Shown here in pieces: positions 26,457-34,590 of a stretch of 47,335 nucleotides of DNA. Every line of letters starts with the position of its first letter. Position 1 is the first letter of the stretch. This stretch comes from Rikenellaceae bacterium (GTDB lineage: Bacteria > Bacteroidota > Bacteroidia > Bacteroidales > Rikenellaceae). The stretch is from positions 1 to 47,335 of the forward strand of contig SUZB01000016.1 in assembly GCA_015060115.1 (NCBI GenBank), given 5' to 3'. The notes under the pieces were generated by a model. That model did no database searches, had not been told where the DNA came from, and saw nothing but the letters and a program-made list of their open reading frames with translations. Position numbers and translations under genes: made by a program.

Positions 26457-27305
26457 ATGCTAATGCGCGACTTCGATAAAGAGGCTCTTCGTGAGCGATA
26501 CAATCCCGATGGTTCGGCCTTGCGCCGTAACCAGCTGGAGCTATTGGAGCTATTGGACGAGGTGGCGCGAATTTGCAAAGAGCACAACATACAGTGGTGG
26601 TTAAGTTCAGGCACACTGCTTGGCGCTGCCCGCCACGAGGGCTTTATACCGTGGGACGACGATATCGACATCGTGATGCTCCGCAAGGATTTCAAGCGTT
26701 TCGATAGGCTGATGCGTAAGGCCGAGCTAAAGGATTTTGTCTACCACTCGATGACGACCGATATCGACTATGTCTACCTCTTCTCGAAGTTTCGTCGCCG
26801 TAGGGGTGAGGTTGATGAGGGACACCGCCGTAGCCATTACTACAAATATAAGGGTCAGTTTATCGACATCTTTGCTATCGAGCGCACAAGTTACTTTGCG
26901 GCGCGAGCATCGAGCATTATCTACAACAACCTCCAGCATCTGACATCCTATATTCGTTGGGCGTGGTTGCGCCGACCCTTGATTTTGCTTGTCAACTTGC
27001 TCTGCCTTGGCATAATTATCCCCATTTTGCGCCTCGTGGGTCTTATCAACCCTCGTGGTGAGTATCACTATGTGCTTGGCTCGGGTTGGGGTCGCCATCG
27101 TTTCTTCTCTCGCTACACCTTCCCGCTGGGTAGTGCAAAGTTCGAGGGTAAGGAGTATCCTGCACCAAAGGATACAGATGCCTATCTTAGTACGGTTTAT
27201 GGCGATTGGCGTAAGCTACCTACCGATGAGCAGATTCGTGATGCGATACACTGCCCACAATATATCGAGGAGATATATTCGAAGAAGAACCCTAATGAAG
27301 ATTAA
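26457..27305 (+). CDS. LicD-family phosphotransferase (first copy)
   Basis: A 282-residue protein counted from ATG 26457 (or 280 from 26463), since the promoter lies downstream of the earlier in-frame start. The LicD signature is clear near residues 47-80: WWLSSGTLLGAARHEGF then IPWDDDIDIVM, whose acidic cluster binds the metal and the nucleotide. A hydrophobic segment in the second half (LILLVNLLCLGIIIPILRLVGL) may attach it to the membrane. The C-terminal FPAPKD-like block (YPAPKDTDAYLSTVYGDWR) is also typical. LicD proteins transfer phosphocholine, or in relatives of fukutin ribitol phosphate, from a CDP-activated donor to a glycan. The second LicD gene follows after six bases. Confidence 0.88.
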   Translation: MLMRDFDKEALRERYNPDGSALRRNQLELLELLDEVARICKEHNIQWWLSSGTLLGAARHEGFIPWDDDIDIVMLRKDFKRFDRLMRKAELKDFVYHSMTTDIDYVYLFSKFRRRRGEVDEGHRRSHYYKYKGQFIDIFAIERTSYFAARASSIIYNNLQHLTSYIRWAWLRRPLILLVNLLCLGIIIPILRLVGLINPRGEYHYVLGSGWGRHRFFSRYTFPLGSAKFEGKEYPAPKDTDAYLSTVYGDWRKLPTDEQIRDAIHCPQYIEEIYSKKNPNED

Positions 27306-27311
27306 CCCTAT

Positions 27312-28139
27312 ATGATTGAACAAGATGAACTTAAGGCTCGTTATAGCCCCGAAGGTTCGAAACTGCGCTCTACCCAGCGCGAACTCGTTGAGATACTTCT
27401 CGATTTGGCAAAAATCTGCGAGGAGAACAATATTCAGTGGTGGCTAAGCTCCGGTACACTGCTTGGCGCTGCCCGCCACAAGGGATTTATCCCTTGGGAC
27501 GATGATATCGACATCGTGATGCTCAAGCGCGACTACCGCCGTTTGGAGCGAGTGCTTCACAAGATGCAGAGCGAGGAGTATGTATATCAGTCGATGCGTA
27601 GCGATATAGAGTATGTCAATACCTTTGGCAAATTCCGTAAGCGCAAAGGCGAGGTGCGCATCCTCGGTGGTCGCTACAAGTACCTCAATTTCAAGGGGCA
27701 GTTTATCGACATCTTCTGCATCGAAAAGACGAGTTATATTGCGGCACGCGCTGCCCGCGTTACATATATGAACCTGCAATACCCGACAATCTATGTCGAG
27801 TGTCGCTGGTTGCGCCACGCGCTTATTCGCCTTGTTGAGGTGCTGTGCTTGGGTATCATCAACCCCATCTTGCGCCTTGTAGGCCTCTATAATCCCAAGG
27901 GCGAGTACCACTACCAGATGGGTACTGGCTGGGCTAAGCACACCTTCTATATGAAGGATACCTTCCCGCTTACGACCATCGAGTTTGAGGGTCATCGCTT
28001 CCCTGCACCCAAGGATGTAGATGCCTATCTTACGAATGTCTATGGCGATTGGCGCCGACTGCCCTCTGACGAGGCAATACGCCAGAGTATTCACTCCGAG
28101 GAGTATGTCGAGGAGATTTACGGAGAACCAAGAGTATAG
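27312..28139 (+). CDS. LicD-family phosphotransferase (second copy)
   Basis: A 275-residue paralogue of the preceding protein, with WWLSSGTLLGAARHKGF and IPWDDDIDIVM near residues 42-75, the block GKYRKRKGEV-like (GKFRKRKGEVRI), KGQFIDIFCIEKTSY and FPAPKDVDAYLTNVYGDWR. It starts six bases after the first copy, so the two are expressed together. Two LicD enzymes in one operon may add the same phosphate group to two acceptors, or one may extend what the other began, as fukutin and FKRP do in animals. The donor is probably made by the fused cytidylyltransferase encoded 14 bases downstream. Confidence 0.88.
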   Translation: MIEQDELKARYSPEGSKLRSTQRELVEILLDLAKICEENNIQWWLSSGTLLGAARHKGFIPWDDDIDIVMLKRDYRRLERVLHKMQSEEYVYQSMRSDIEYVNTFGKFRKRKGEVRILGGRYKYLNFKGQFIDIFCIEKTSYIAARAARVTYMNLQYPTIYVECRWLRHALIRLVEVLCLGIINPILRLVGLYNPKGEYHYQMGTGWAKHTFYMKDTFPLTTIEFEGHRFPAPKDVDAYLTNVYGDWRRLPSDEAIRQSIHSEEYVEEIYGEPRV

Positions 28140-28153
28140 TAAAGAGTGTAGCG

Positions 28154-29500
28154 ATGAAAAAGGTTATAACATACGGCACCTACGACCTTCTGCACGAGGG
28201 CCATATCAACCTCCTACGCCGAGCAAAGGCCTTGGGCGACTACCTTATCGTGGGCGTTACGAATGATAGCTTCGATAGGGAGCGTGGCAAGCTCAATGTG
28301 CGCAACAATGTCTTGGAGCGTGTCGAGGCTGTCAAGGCTACGGGCTTTGTAGACGAGGTTATCATCGAGGACTATGTGGGTCAGAAGATTGATGATATCC
28401 TCAAATACGATGTCGATATCTTCGCTATCGGCTCCGACTGGGAGGGCAAGTTCGACTACCTCAGCGAGTTCTGCGAGGTGGTCTATCTTCCCCGCACAGA
28501 GGGTGTGTCATCGACGATGTTGCGTGCCAAGAGCGAGATTGTCGTAAATCTTGGCGTTGTGGGCTGTGGCCGTATCGCCAAGCGCTTTGTCGCGGAGAGT
28601 AGCAAGGTCGATGCTGTGCATATCGAGTCGCTCTACGATATTCAGCCTGAGGCTGCCGAGGAGATAGCCCCTGAGGGTGCATATATCGCCAAGAGCTTCG
28701 AGGAGTTGGTGGCAAGGGTAGATGCAGTATATATCGCAACTCCCCATTTGCAGCACTATCCACAGGCGAAGTATGCCTTGGAGCATGGCAAGCATGTGTT
28801 GTGCGAGACGCCTATGGTGCTTAGTGGCGCTGAGGCCGAGGAGCTATATCGCATTGCCGAGGAGCAGGGTGTGGTGCTCTTGGAGGCCAACAAGACGGCC
28901 TATTGCCCAGCGTTTAACCACCTCGTTACGCTTATCAAGAGTGGCCTTATTGGCGATGTGGTGGGCATCGATGCCTCGGAGTCAAAACTTTGGGGTAAGG
29001 ATAAGCTACGCCGTGAGCTCGACCCCAACGAGGCGGGTGGCTCGCTGTATGAGATGGGCTCCTACCCCTTGTTGCCCATTATGCGCCTTTTGGGCACGAA
29101 GTACGAAAATATCAATATCTACAGCCGTCTAAATGGTGATGGCGTAGATGTCTATACGCGAGGTATTATGCGCTTCGAGAGCGCTGTGGCATCGTTCCAG
29201 TTGGGCTTGGGCGTAAAGACCGAGGGCAACCTCGTTATCTCAGGCACAAAGGGCTATGCCTATGTTCCCTCGCCGTGGTGGAAGACCGACTATTTTGAGC
29301 TTCGCTACGAAGACCAGAACGAGAATAAGAAGTATTTTTATAAGTGGGACGAGCACGGCCTGCGCTATGAGATTCAGGAGTTTGTCGCCTGCATCGTCAA
29401 TCGCCGTATGACCTCGGCACGCCTCACACCTCAGCAGAGCATCGCTATGGCCTATGTCATGGAGCAGTTCGCCGAGCGCAAAAATTTCTTCAAACTATGA
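28154..29500 (+). CDS. Fusion: TagD-like cytidylyltransferase + Gfo/Idh/MocA-like oxidoreductase
   Basis: A 448-residue two-domain enzyme. Residues 1-125 are a glycerol-3-phosphate-type cytidylyltransferase: HEGH at 14-17 (the HxGH nucleotidyl motif) and RTEGVSST at 114-121. Residues about 130-448 are a Gfo/Idh/MocA dehydrogenase: Rossmann motif GVVGCGRIAK at 134-143, AVYIATPHLQHY about 191-202 and GGSLYEMGSYPL in the substrate domain. The usual EKP motif reads ETP (218-220), so the catalytic lysine is a threonine. The fusion suggests one protein that both reduces or oxidises a sugar/polyol and activates a polyol phosphate as a CDP compound, probably the donor for the LicD proteins. It overlaps the SDR gene by four bases. 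Confidence 0.88.
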   Translation: MKKVITYGTYDLLHEGHINLLRRAKALGDYLIVGVTNDSFDRERGKLNVRNNVLERVEAVKATGFVDEVIIEDYVGQKIDDILKYDVDIFAIGSDWEGKFDYLSEFCEVVYLPRTEGVSSTMLRAKSEIVVNLGVVGCGRIAKRFVAESSKVDAVHIESLYDIQPEAAEEIAPEGAYIAKSFEELVARVDAVYIATPHLQHYPQAKYALEHGKHVLCETPMVLSGAEAEELYRIAEEQGVVLLEANKTAYCPAFNHLVTLIKSGLIGDVVGIDASESKLWGKDKLRRELDPNEAGGSLYEMGSYPLLPIMRLLGTKYENINIYSRLNGDGVDVYTRGIMRFESAVASFQLGLGVKTEGNLVISGTKGYAYVPSPWWKTDYFELRYEDQNENKKYFYKWDEHGLRYEIQEFVACIVNRRMTSARLTPQQSIAMAYVMEQFAERKNFFKL

Positions 29501-30216
29501 AAAATGCGATAGTTACTGGCGCTACAAAGGGTATAGGCCTTGCAGTGGCGCGTAAACTCTTGGAGGAGGGCTACTTCGTGGTCGTTACCTATGCCCACGA
29601 TGAGCTTTCGGCTGAGGCTTGTCGCGAGGAGCTAAGGCGCATATCTCCCAATTTCGAGGTTGTGCGTGCCGACCAGAGCGATAAGCAGGCGATGAGGGAG
29701 TTTGCAAGCAAAATGCTCCAAAAAGGTCATATCGACTGCATCGTCTGCAACGCAGGTACCACGCTACGCCGTGAGCTAAAGGATATCACGGACGAGGATT
29801 GGGAGCGCACTATGCAGGTAAACCTCAATAGCAGCCTCTACCTTATCCGCGACCTCTACGAGGCGATACCGCACAATAGCCGTATCATATTTATCGGCTC
29901 GTTGATGGGCGTACACCCTCACGGCACATCGCTTGCCTATGGCGTGTCGAAGGCGGCGGTACACGCCCTTGCGCTCAACCTTGTTAAGTCGTTTGAGGCT
30001 ACCGATACCACCGTGAATGCCATCGCTCCGGGCTTTGTCGAGACCGAGTGGCAAGCATCGAAGCCTGCCGAGATACGCCAAAATATCTACGCCAAGAGTG
30101 CCGTTAAGCGCTTTGCATCGCCCGACGAGGTAGCCGATGCCGTAATGTTCTGTGTTCGTAACGCCTTTGTCAATGGCTCTGTATTGGAGCTTAGCGGAGG
30201 CTATAGCTTTAAGTAA
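29497..30216 (+). CDS. Short-chain dehydrogenase/reductase of the LicD operon
   Basis: A 239-residue SDR. The cofactor motif is TGATKGIG at about 8-15, NAG is at about 90 (CNAGTT), the catalytic Ser lies in IGSLMG (about 134-139), and YxxxK in AYGVSKAA (about 148-155). The C-terminal SGGYSFK is normal for FabG-like members. The start overlaps the stop of the fusion enzyme (ATGA), so translation is coupled. In this operon it most likely prepares the sugar or polyol that the cytidylyltransferase activates, for example by reducing a keto sugar; it is not next to fatty-acid genes, so a FabG role is less likely. Confidence 0.85.
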   Translation: MKNAIVTGATKGIGLAVARKLLEEGYFVVVTYAHDELSAEACREELRRISPNFEVVRADQSDKQAMREFASKMLQKGHIDCIVCNAGTTLRRELKDITDEDWERTMQVNLNSSLYLIRDLYEAIPHNSRIIFIGSLMGVHPHGTSLAYGVSKAAVHALALNLVKSFEATDTTVNAIAPGFVETEWQASKPAEIRQNIYAKSAVKRFASPDEVADAVMFCVRNAFVNGSVLELSGGYSFK

Positions 30217-30219
30217 GTG

Positions 30220-31155
30220 ATGAAGTCGCCCCTAATTTCCGTTATCGCCCCGATGTATGGCGTTGAGCCATATATCGTAGCCTTTGCCGAGAGCCTACTC
30301 TCGCAGAGCTACCCACATATTGAGTTCGTCTTCGTGAATGATGGAACTTTGGACCGCTCGGTGGAGCTGTTGGAGGAGCTCGTCGAGCGCAAATATGCGC
30401 ACCTCAAGCCCCAAATCAAGATCGTGCATAAGGCGAATGGCGGTCTTCCTGCTGCACGCCTCACGGGCTTGGACAATGCTACGGGCGACTATATCTACCA
30501 TGCCGACTCTGACGACTGGTTGGAGGCGGGAGCTATCGAGAAGATAGCCCGAAAGATTAAGGCTACGGATGCCGATATTGTCTATTTCGACTTCTATAAG
30601 GAGTACCCCACGAAGAGCAAGGCGAAGCGCGAGCGCGACTATGCTGTTGATGCTCAGAGGGAGTATGTCCGCAATATGTACAACCATCGCTCCTATGCCA
30701 GCGTGTGGAATAAGTGCGTTAGACATAGCCTATATAAGGAGCATAACATTTATACCCCGCAGTATGGCTATGCCGAGGATTGCTACCTTATGTCGCAGTT
30801 GGTGGGTTACTCATCATCTATCGTGCACCTTGAGGAGTACCTCTACCACTACCGCAAGGGTAACCCCAACGCCCTGACAGGCCAGCAACGCCGTAAGCGC
30901 AAGAGAGAGTATGCGCTAAACTTCCTCGACCTCTACGAGCGTTACAAGGATGTGCCCACGGAGGAGAACCCCGTAGCGGTGATATTCGATGATATGCTTA
31001 TTCAGGCGGGCTGGTACTCGATATTCTACCGCCTCGACCTCTTCAAGCAGTACCCTTGGTTGGCGGCTGCTGTACGCAAGGCTAAGATGCACCGCAAGAC
31101 CGATGTGTGGTTGCTCTCGCAGTTGATAACAAAGATATATTGCTTGTTCAAATAA
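30220..31155 (+). CDS. GT2 family glycosyltransferase
   Basis: A 311-residue GT-A fold enzyme. The N-terminal block SVIAPMYGVEPYI and the FVNDGTLDRS segment bind the nucleotide sugar; the DxD-like site is HADSDDW near residue 93. The C-terminal half is rich in basic and aromatic residues without a clear membrane span. It is the last gene of the LicD operon, three bases after the SDR stop; a GTG three bases earlier is possible but ATG 30220 is simpler. It probably builds the surface glycan to which the LicD proteins add phosphate groups. A perfect 12-bp hairpin follows the stop codon. Confidence 0.88.
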   Translation: MKSPLISVIAPMYGVEPYIVAFAESLLSQSYPHIEFVFVNDGTLDRSVELLEELVERKYAHLKPQIKIVHKANGGLPAARLTGLDNATGDYIYHADSDDWLEAGAIEKIARKIKATDADIVYFDFYKEYPTKSKAKRERDYAVDAQREYVRNMYNHRSYASVWNKCVRHSLYKEHNIYTPQYGYAEDCYLMSQLVGYSSSIVHLEEYLYHYRKGNPNALTGQQRRKRKREYALNFLDLYERYKDVPTEENPVAVIFDDMLIQAGWYSIFYRLDLFKQYPWLAAAVRKAKMHRKTDVWLLSQLITKIYCLFK

Positions 31156-31157
31156 CT

Positions 31158-31187
31158 AATTAGGCTACCTTGCGGGGTAGCCTAATT
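31158..31187 (+). terminator. Hairpin after the LicD operon
   Basis: AATTAGGCTACC (31158-31169) and GGTAGCCTAATT (31176-31187) form a perfect 12-bp stem with a six-base loop, two bases after the stop codon. There is no long T-run. Confidence 0.7.
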
Positions 31188-31265
31188 CATTTATTCAGCC
31201 CGAAATTATCCACACATTTATATAAAATTGTCTAAAAGATAGATTACTATTCAAGAAAAATGCAC

Positions 31266-31273
31266 TATCTTTG
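31266..31273 (+). promoter_or_regulatory. -7 promoter element of the DUF3990 module
   Basis: TATCTTTG at 31266-31273, about 26 bases before the first ATG at 31300; no good TTG at -33. Confidence 0.5.
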
Positions 31274-31299
31274 CGATAGAAGCAAGATTGTATAATATA

Positions 31300-31521
31300 A
31301 TGAACTATAACATTCGCGACATAATAGAGTATATCATAGCCTTGGTAAATGAATTTGCCAAGCGATTTGGTTTGTCCGAAAAGCAGGCATACCGATATAT
31401 TCGTGTACATAAAGGTGTCTCCTTTATTGAGCAGAATTATGGCATTATACATACGCTTGATTTCAATGAGGCAGTAGAGAGTGTAGCTCTATATTGTCGT
31501 AAAGCGGGAGGCAAATTATGA
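31300..31521 (+). CDS. DUF3791-like small protein (first gene of toxin-like module)
   Basis: A 73-residue, mostly helical protein: NYNIRDIIEYIIALVNEFAK, then a SEKQAYRYIRVHKGVSFIEQ block and LHTLDF-like IHTLDFNEAVES. This matches the small DUF3791 proteins that regularly precede DUF3990 genes. ATG 31300 is preferred over the in-frame TTG at 31288. The stop overlaps the next start by four bases (ATGA), so the two are made together. By analogy with two-gene stress modules it is the likely antitoxin; this is inference. Confidence 0.7.
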   Translation: MNYNIRDIIEYIIALVNEFAKRFGLSEKQAYRYIRVHKGVSFIEQNYGIIHTLDFNEAVESVALYCRKAGGKL

Positions 31522-31985
31522 TTCTTTATCACGGCTCAAATATGACTATCGAGCAGATAGACCTTGAAAAGTCAAAACCCAATAAGGATTTTGGCAAGGG
31601 TTTCTATTTGTCGGAGAGTGAGGAGCAAGCCATGCAAATGGCAAACTTCAAATCGCAATTGTTGGGTGGTGAGTCTGTCGTAACACGATTTGAATTTGAC
31701 AACGCCTTGATGCATAGCGAATCACTCCGAACAAAGATATTTGAGGAGTATTCGGAGGAGTGGGCGGATTTTGTCTTTGCCAACCGCGAAGGTCGAGATG
31801 TTGAGCAATACGACATCGTATATGGTCCGATAGCCAACGACAAAGTAGGATTACAGATACGCAAGCTCAAAGATGGAACTATTGATAAGGCGGAGTTTTT
31901 GAATCGTTTGAAATATATGAAGGGCATCACCTATCAATATTTCTTTGGTACAGAAACCGCCATTAAATACCTCGTGAGATTATGA
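31518..31985 (+). CDS. DUF3990 protein, ADP-ribosyltransferase-like (candidate toxin)
   Basis: A 155-residue soluble protein. The opening ILYHGSNMTI has the His-Gly-Ser of the ADP-ribosyltransferase/PARP-like fold (His5), KDFGKGFYLSES (about 24-35) is the next NAD-pocket strand, and EEQAMQMA follows as in that fold. A Glu near the end could be the third catalytic residue. DUF3990 proteins occur in phage-defence and toxin-antitoxin-like contexts, so modification of a host target with NAD is plausible. The gene is flanked on both sides by small genes with ATGA overlaps, a tight three-gene unit. Confidence 0.75.
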   Translation: MILYHGSNMTIEQIDLEKSKPNKDFGKGFYLSESEEQAMQMANFKSQLLGGESVVTRFEFDNALMHSESLRTKIFEEYSEEWADFVFANREGRDVEQYDIVYGPIANDKVGLQIRKLKDGTIDKAEFLNRLKYMKGITYQYFFGTETAIKYLVRL

Positions 31986-32206
31986 CAACCAGCGACTTTA
32001 ATTATATGAAAGAGGCTATAGCTGCCGATTTAGCAGAGTTGTTGGCGAAAGACTTTGAAATGGGTATTGCCGAGGCTCTTGATACATTGTATGGGTCTGA
32101 AACATACACTAAATTGTGCGACCCTGCAACAGGCCTATATTTTCAGAGTACTCAGTATATCTATTCGTTTTTGAAGAGTGAGTTAGCGACAGGCAAACTT
32201 GCGTAA
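31982..32206 (+). CDS. Small hypothetical protein, third member of the DUF3990 module
   Basis: A 74-residue acidic, helical protein (YMKEAIAADLAELLAKDFEM, MGIAEALDTLYGSETYTKL, TQYIYSFLKSEL). I do not recognise a family. Its start overlaps the DUF3990 stop by four bases, so it is translated in the same unit, and its size and charge fit a partner that binds the toxin. A terminator follows 32 bases after its stop. Confidence 0.65.
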   Translation: MTTSDFNYMKEAIAADLAELLAKDFEMGIAEALDTLYGSETYTKLCDPATGLYFQSTQYIYSFLKSELATGKLA

Positions 32207-32238
32207 TATCGGGGGCTCTATATCCAACCCATCAAACT

Positions 32239-32272
32239 AATGGAGATGACTAATCTTTTAGCCATCTCCATT
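32239..32272 (+). terminator. Terminator shared by the DUF3990 module and the Stealth gene
   Basis: AATGGAGATG (32239-32248) pairs with CATCTCCATT (32263-32272). It is a variant of the GGAGATGACTAA stem at 19345 and 34591 and lies between two convergent genes. Confidence 0.65.
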
Positions 32273-32276
32273 GCTG

Positions 32277-33155
32277 TTATTTCTCAAACTTCGATTTTTC
32301 GGGGAATACCTTTTGGAAGGTGTTGTGGAGTGCCGAGTGTATCTTCTCGTAGCGCTCCTCGCTGAGCTTTACATCGTTGATGCAGACCAACTTACGGTCG
32401 GGGTTGAGCAGATATTTAGAAATCTTCTCTGCCGATGCGATGCCTACCGAGAAGTGGCGGCGAGGCTGTCGGCGGGCGATGATGCGACCCTGCAAATAGA
32501 GAAAATCGGTGAATAGGTATTGCGTGATATTGCGCTCGGTGCGTGTCGAGGTGAGCGAGGCGAGGATATCCTTCTCCAAGATGTCGTAGACTCGCTTCGA
32601 CTCGCTGCGCAACATTGGTGCGCAGATATGTTGTGGGCGTAGGAAATAGAGTGGAGTGCGCAAGCCGAGAGCCTTGCGTGCTGCACGGTCGGAGTTGCGA
32701 CAGATGCGCTTAAACATATCGGGGGCAAACCAATGGCGACTCATACCGATAATGCCCTTGCCATCGCGGAAAAAGTCGGTGGGCTCGCACCTTAGCATCG
32801 GGAAGATGTCGTCGTTGAAGTATAAAAACTCCTCGTCAAGCCCCTCAATGCGATGCATATGTAACTCGATGGTGTTACTACAAAATGTCGGCAGATGCTC
32901 CGCAGGGATAATATCCTTGTGCAGAACGATATTTACCTCCTGGCGGTTAATCCATTCGGGCACCTGACTCTCGCCAGATACCACAAGGTGCACCTTGCGG
33001 ATAAAGGGCATATTCTTGGCGATGCCACGAAAAAGATACTTCAGTGTGCCCCAATCACGAAAGCGCTTTTCGAGAATTGGGGTGTTGGTGTGGCGCTCAT
33101 ACTCCCTCTGCCATACGGGGTCAAGGCCATTAACAAATGTAATTACAATATCCAT
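32277..33155 (-). CDS. Stealth-family sugar-1-phosphate transferase
   Basis: A 292-residue cytosolic or membrane-associated enzyme with the four conserved blocks of Stealth proteins: DIVITFVNGLDPVWQ at 2-16, RFRDWGTLKYLFRGI (31-45) with RKVHLVVS, then PTFCSNTIELHMHRI and EEFLYFNDDIFP (about 89-119), and at the C-terminus CINDVKLSEE plus FPEKSKFEK. Family members transfer hexose-1-phosphate to a sugar, giving phosphodiester-linked capsule or surface glycans; some phosphorylate lysosomal sugars in animals. Its start lies one base after the stop of the LpxL-like gene, so the two are one operon. It could add a phosphosugar to the lipid A or the O-glycan. Confidence 0.85.
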   Translation of the reverse strand: MDIVITFVNGLDPVWQREYERHTNTPILEKRFRDWGTLKYLFRGIAKNMPFIRKVHLVVSGESQVPEWINRQEVNIVLHKDIIPAEHLPTFCSNTIELHMHRIEGLDEEFLYFNDDIFPMLRCEPTDFFRDGKGIIGMSRHWFAPDMFKRICRNSDRAARKALGLRTPLYFLRPQHICAPMLRSESKRVYDILEKDILASLTSTRTERNITQYLFTDFLYLQGRIIARRQPRRHFSVGIASAEKISKYLLNPDRKLVCINDVKLSEERYEKIHSALHNTFQKVFPEKSKFEK

Positions 33156-33156
33156 C

Positions 33157-34110
33157 TTATTCTTTCAATGTCGATTTTCCAAAACGCTTTGCCTGTTTTT
33201 CGGGCGTATGGCGCCAGCGGTTGTGCGACCATAACCATAGCTCCGGCCTACGGCGTATCATAGCCTCCAGACGCTCGGCATAGCGGCGTGTAATCTCCCA
33301 CTCTTCGACCTGCTCCTCGCCATCGAATACCTCCTCGAAAGTTACGGCATAGCGACCCACCGCCACGCGGTCGATGCGGGTGAAGTAGGCGGGTATACGA
33401 AACTTCATCGCTATCTTCTCGCCACCATCGATAAATGCTGTGGGCTGACCGAAGAACTCTATCCACTCCGTATCGGGGCGGAGAATGGGGCTCTGGTCGG
33501 AGATAAGGCCAAGGGCGATAGGGCGCTCCTCGCCACGATGACGAATATAGTGGCGAATACAGTTCTTCATCGCCACTTGGTCGATATTGGATGCGAGGTT
33601 GCGGAAGCGCTGGTATAGCTCCTCGAAGATGGCGCTACGCAGGGGGTGGTAGACGCCCAACATTCGGCAGTTGGGGTTGATCCAACAATATAGCATAAAG
33701 TACTCCCAACAGCCGTAGTGCGAGGCGAGAGCTATCCAGTCTCGGCCATTGGTCTGCTTCTGGTGCTCATCGAAATTTGGCCAGGTGATAAGGTCGCCAT
33801 CACGCTTCGAGTTTACCGAGGCGAGCATAATGGTGCATACGGCAATCTCGGCAAGGAAGAGGTAGTTGCGACGCATTATGCGCTTACGCTCCCCCTCGCT
33901 AAGTTCGGGAAAGGCGTTGCGCAGATTGCGCAAGATGACCTTGCGGCGATAGCGGATAAGCCAGAATATAGATGCAAGAAATGGGCGCAAGCAGTAGAAA
34001 CGAAACCATCGTGGCGTATAGCCCACGATACGGCAGATACCCCAGAGAAGCTCTACGGCAATGCGCTGATACCAGCGCAATTTTGTGCAAGATGAACTAT
34101 CGCGACCCAT
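33157..34110 (-). CDS. LpxL/HtrB-like lipid A acyltransferase
   Basis: A 317-residue inner-membrane acyltransferase. Residues about 35-56 (WFRFYCLRPFLASIFWLIRY) form the membrane anchor, RNLRNAFPELSEGER is the typical LpxL block, and the catalytic HX4E motif is HYGCWE with His131 and Glu136. Downstream come DQSP (about 209) and the family's C-terminal RRPELWLWSHNRW. It would add a secondary acyl chain to lipid A. The Stealth gene follows after one base. It has its own promoter at 34131-34160. Confidence 0.88.
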   Translation of the reverse strand: MGRDSSSCTKLRWYQRIAVELLWGICRIVGYTPRWFRFYCLRPFLASIFWLIRYRRKVILRNLRNAFPELSEGERKRIMRRNYLFLAEIAVCTIMLASVNSKRDGDLITWPNFDEHQKQTNGRDWIALASHYGCWEYFMLYCWINPNCRMLGVYHPLRSAIFEELYQRFRNLASNIDQVAMKNCIRHYIRHRGEERPIALGLISDQSPILRPDTEWIEFFGQPTAFIDGGEKIAMKFRIPAYFTRIDRVAVGRYAVTFEEVFDGEEQVEEWEITRRYAERLEAMIRRRPELWLWSHNRWRHTPEKQAKRFGKSTLKE

Positions 34111-34130
34111 TGTCTAAATGTTACATTGTG

Positions 34131-34160
34131 CAAATATAGTGAAAAATGCTGAAAGAACAA
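34131..34160 (-). promoter_or_regulatory. Promoter for the LpxL-like / Stealth operon
   Basis: On the minus strand TTG (34160-34158), 19 bases, then TATATTTG (34138-34131). The leader is about 15 bases. Confidence 0.65.
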
Positions 34161-34165
34161 TGGGA

Positions 34166-34457
34166 GTTGTTAGTTGTTAGCTGTTAGTTGTTAGAGATAT
34201 TAAGATGATAAGACCATAAGACGATAGGACGAGTAAGACACAATGATACCCGACTTCGTAAGGTCCTAAGGTCTTAAAGTCCTAATGGTCCTAAAAAATA
34301 AAAAAGGAAGGAGAGATGTTAGAGCATTTAGGACAAGTAGGACAAATAAGACGATAGGACGAGTAAGACACAATGATACCCGACCTCGTAAGGTCCTAAG
34401 GTCTTAAAGTCCTAACGGTCCTAAAAACAATCTAACAACTAACAACTAACAACTAAA
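34166..34457. repeat. A-family palindromic repeat, tandem double copy (A2)
   Basis: It begins with TTAGTTG-type heptamers (34166-34195) and ends with their inverse (34430-34457). The middle is present twice, 34217-34296 and 34347-34426, exactly 130 bases apart, with two differences seen. Each middle holds 8-9 base units AAGAC/AGGAC on the left and GTCCT/GTCTT on the right, complementary to each other. It occupies most of the 535-base gap before the lipoprotein gene. Confidence 0.7.
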
Positions 34458-34459
34458 AA

Positions 34460-34580
34460 GAGGCTGAATAAAAAGTGTATTTTGTCGTTACGCTCGCCCT
34501 CAAAATCCTCATTTACGCTTCAGTAAACTGCGGTTTTTCGGGCTTCGCAGGCCTAAAACTACATCTTTTTATTCAACCTC
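34460..34580. repeat. B-family repeat (short copy B2)
   Basis: Left end GAGGCTGAATAAAAAGTGTA, right end ACATCTTTTTATTCAACCTC. It matches B1 at 19144-19336 but lacks about 70 inner bases. Confidence 0.7.
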
Positions 34581-34590
34581 TTAAACTAAA

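Noticed and set aside
28154..29500. Frameshift joining two separate genes
   Set aside because: The two domains are in one uninterrupted frame with a short linker, so a true fusion is simpler.
33718..34095. 125-codon frame opposite the LpxL-like gene
   Set aside because: Antisense shadow; the minus-strand gene has the HX4E and C-terminal motifs.
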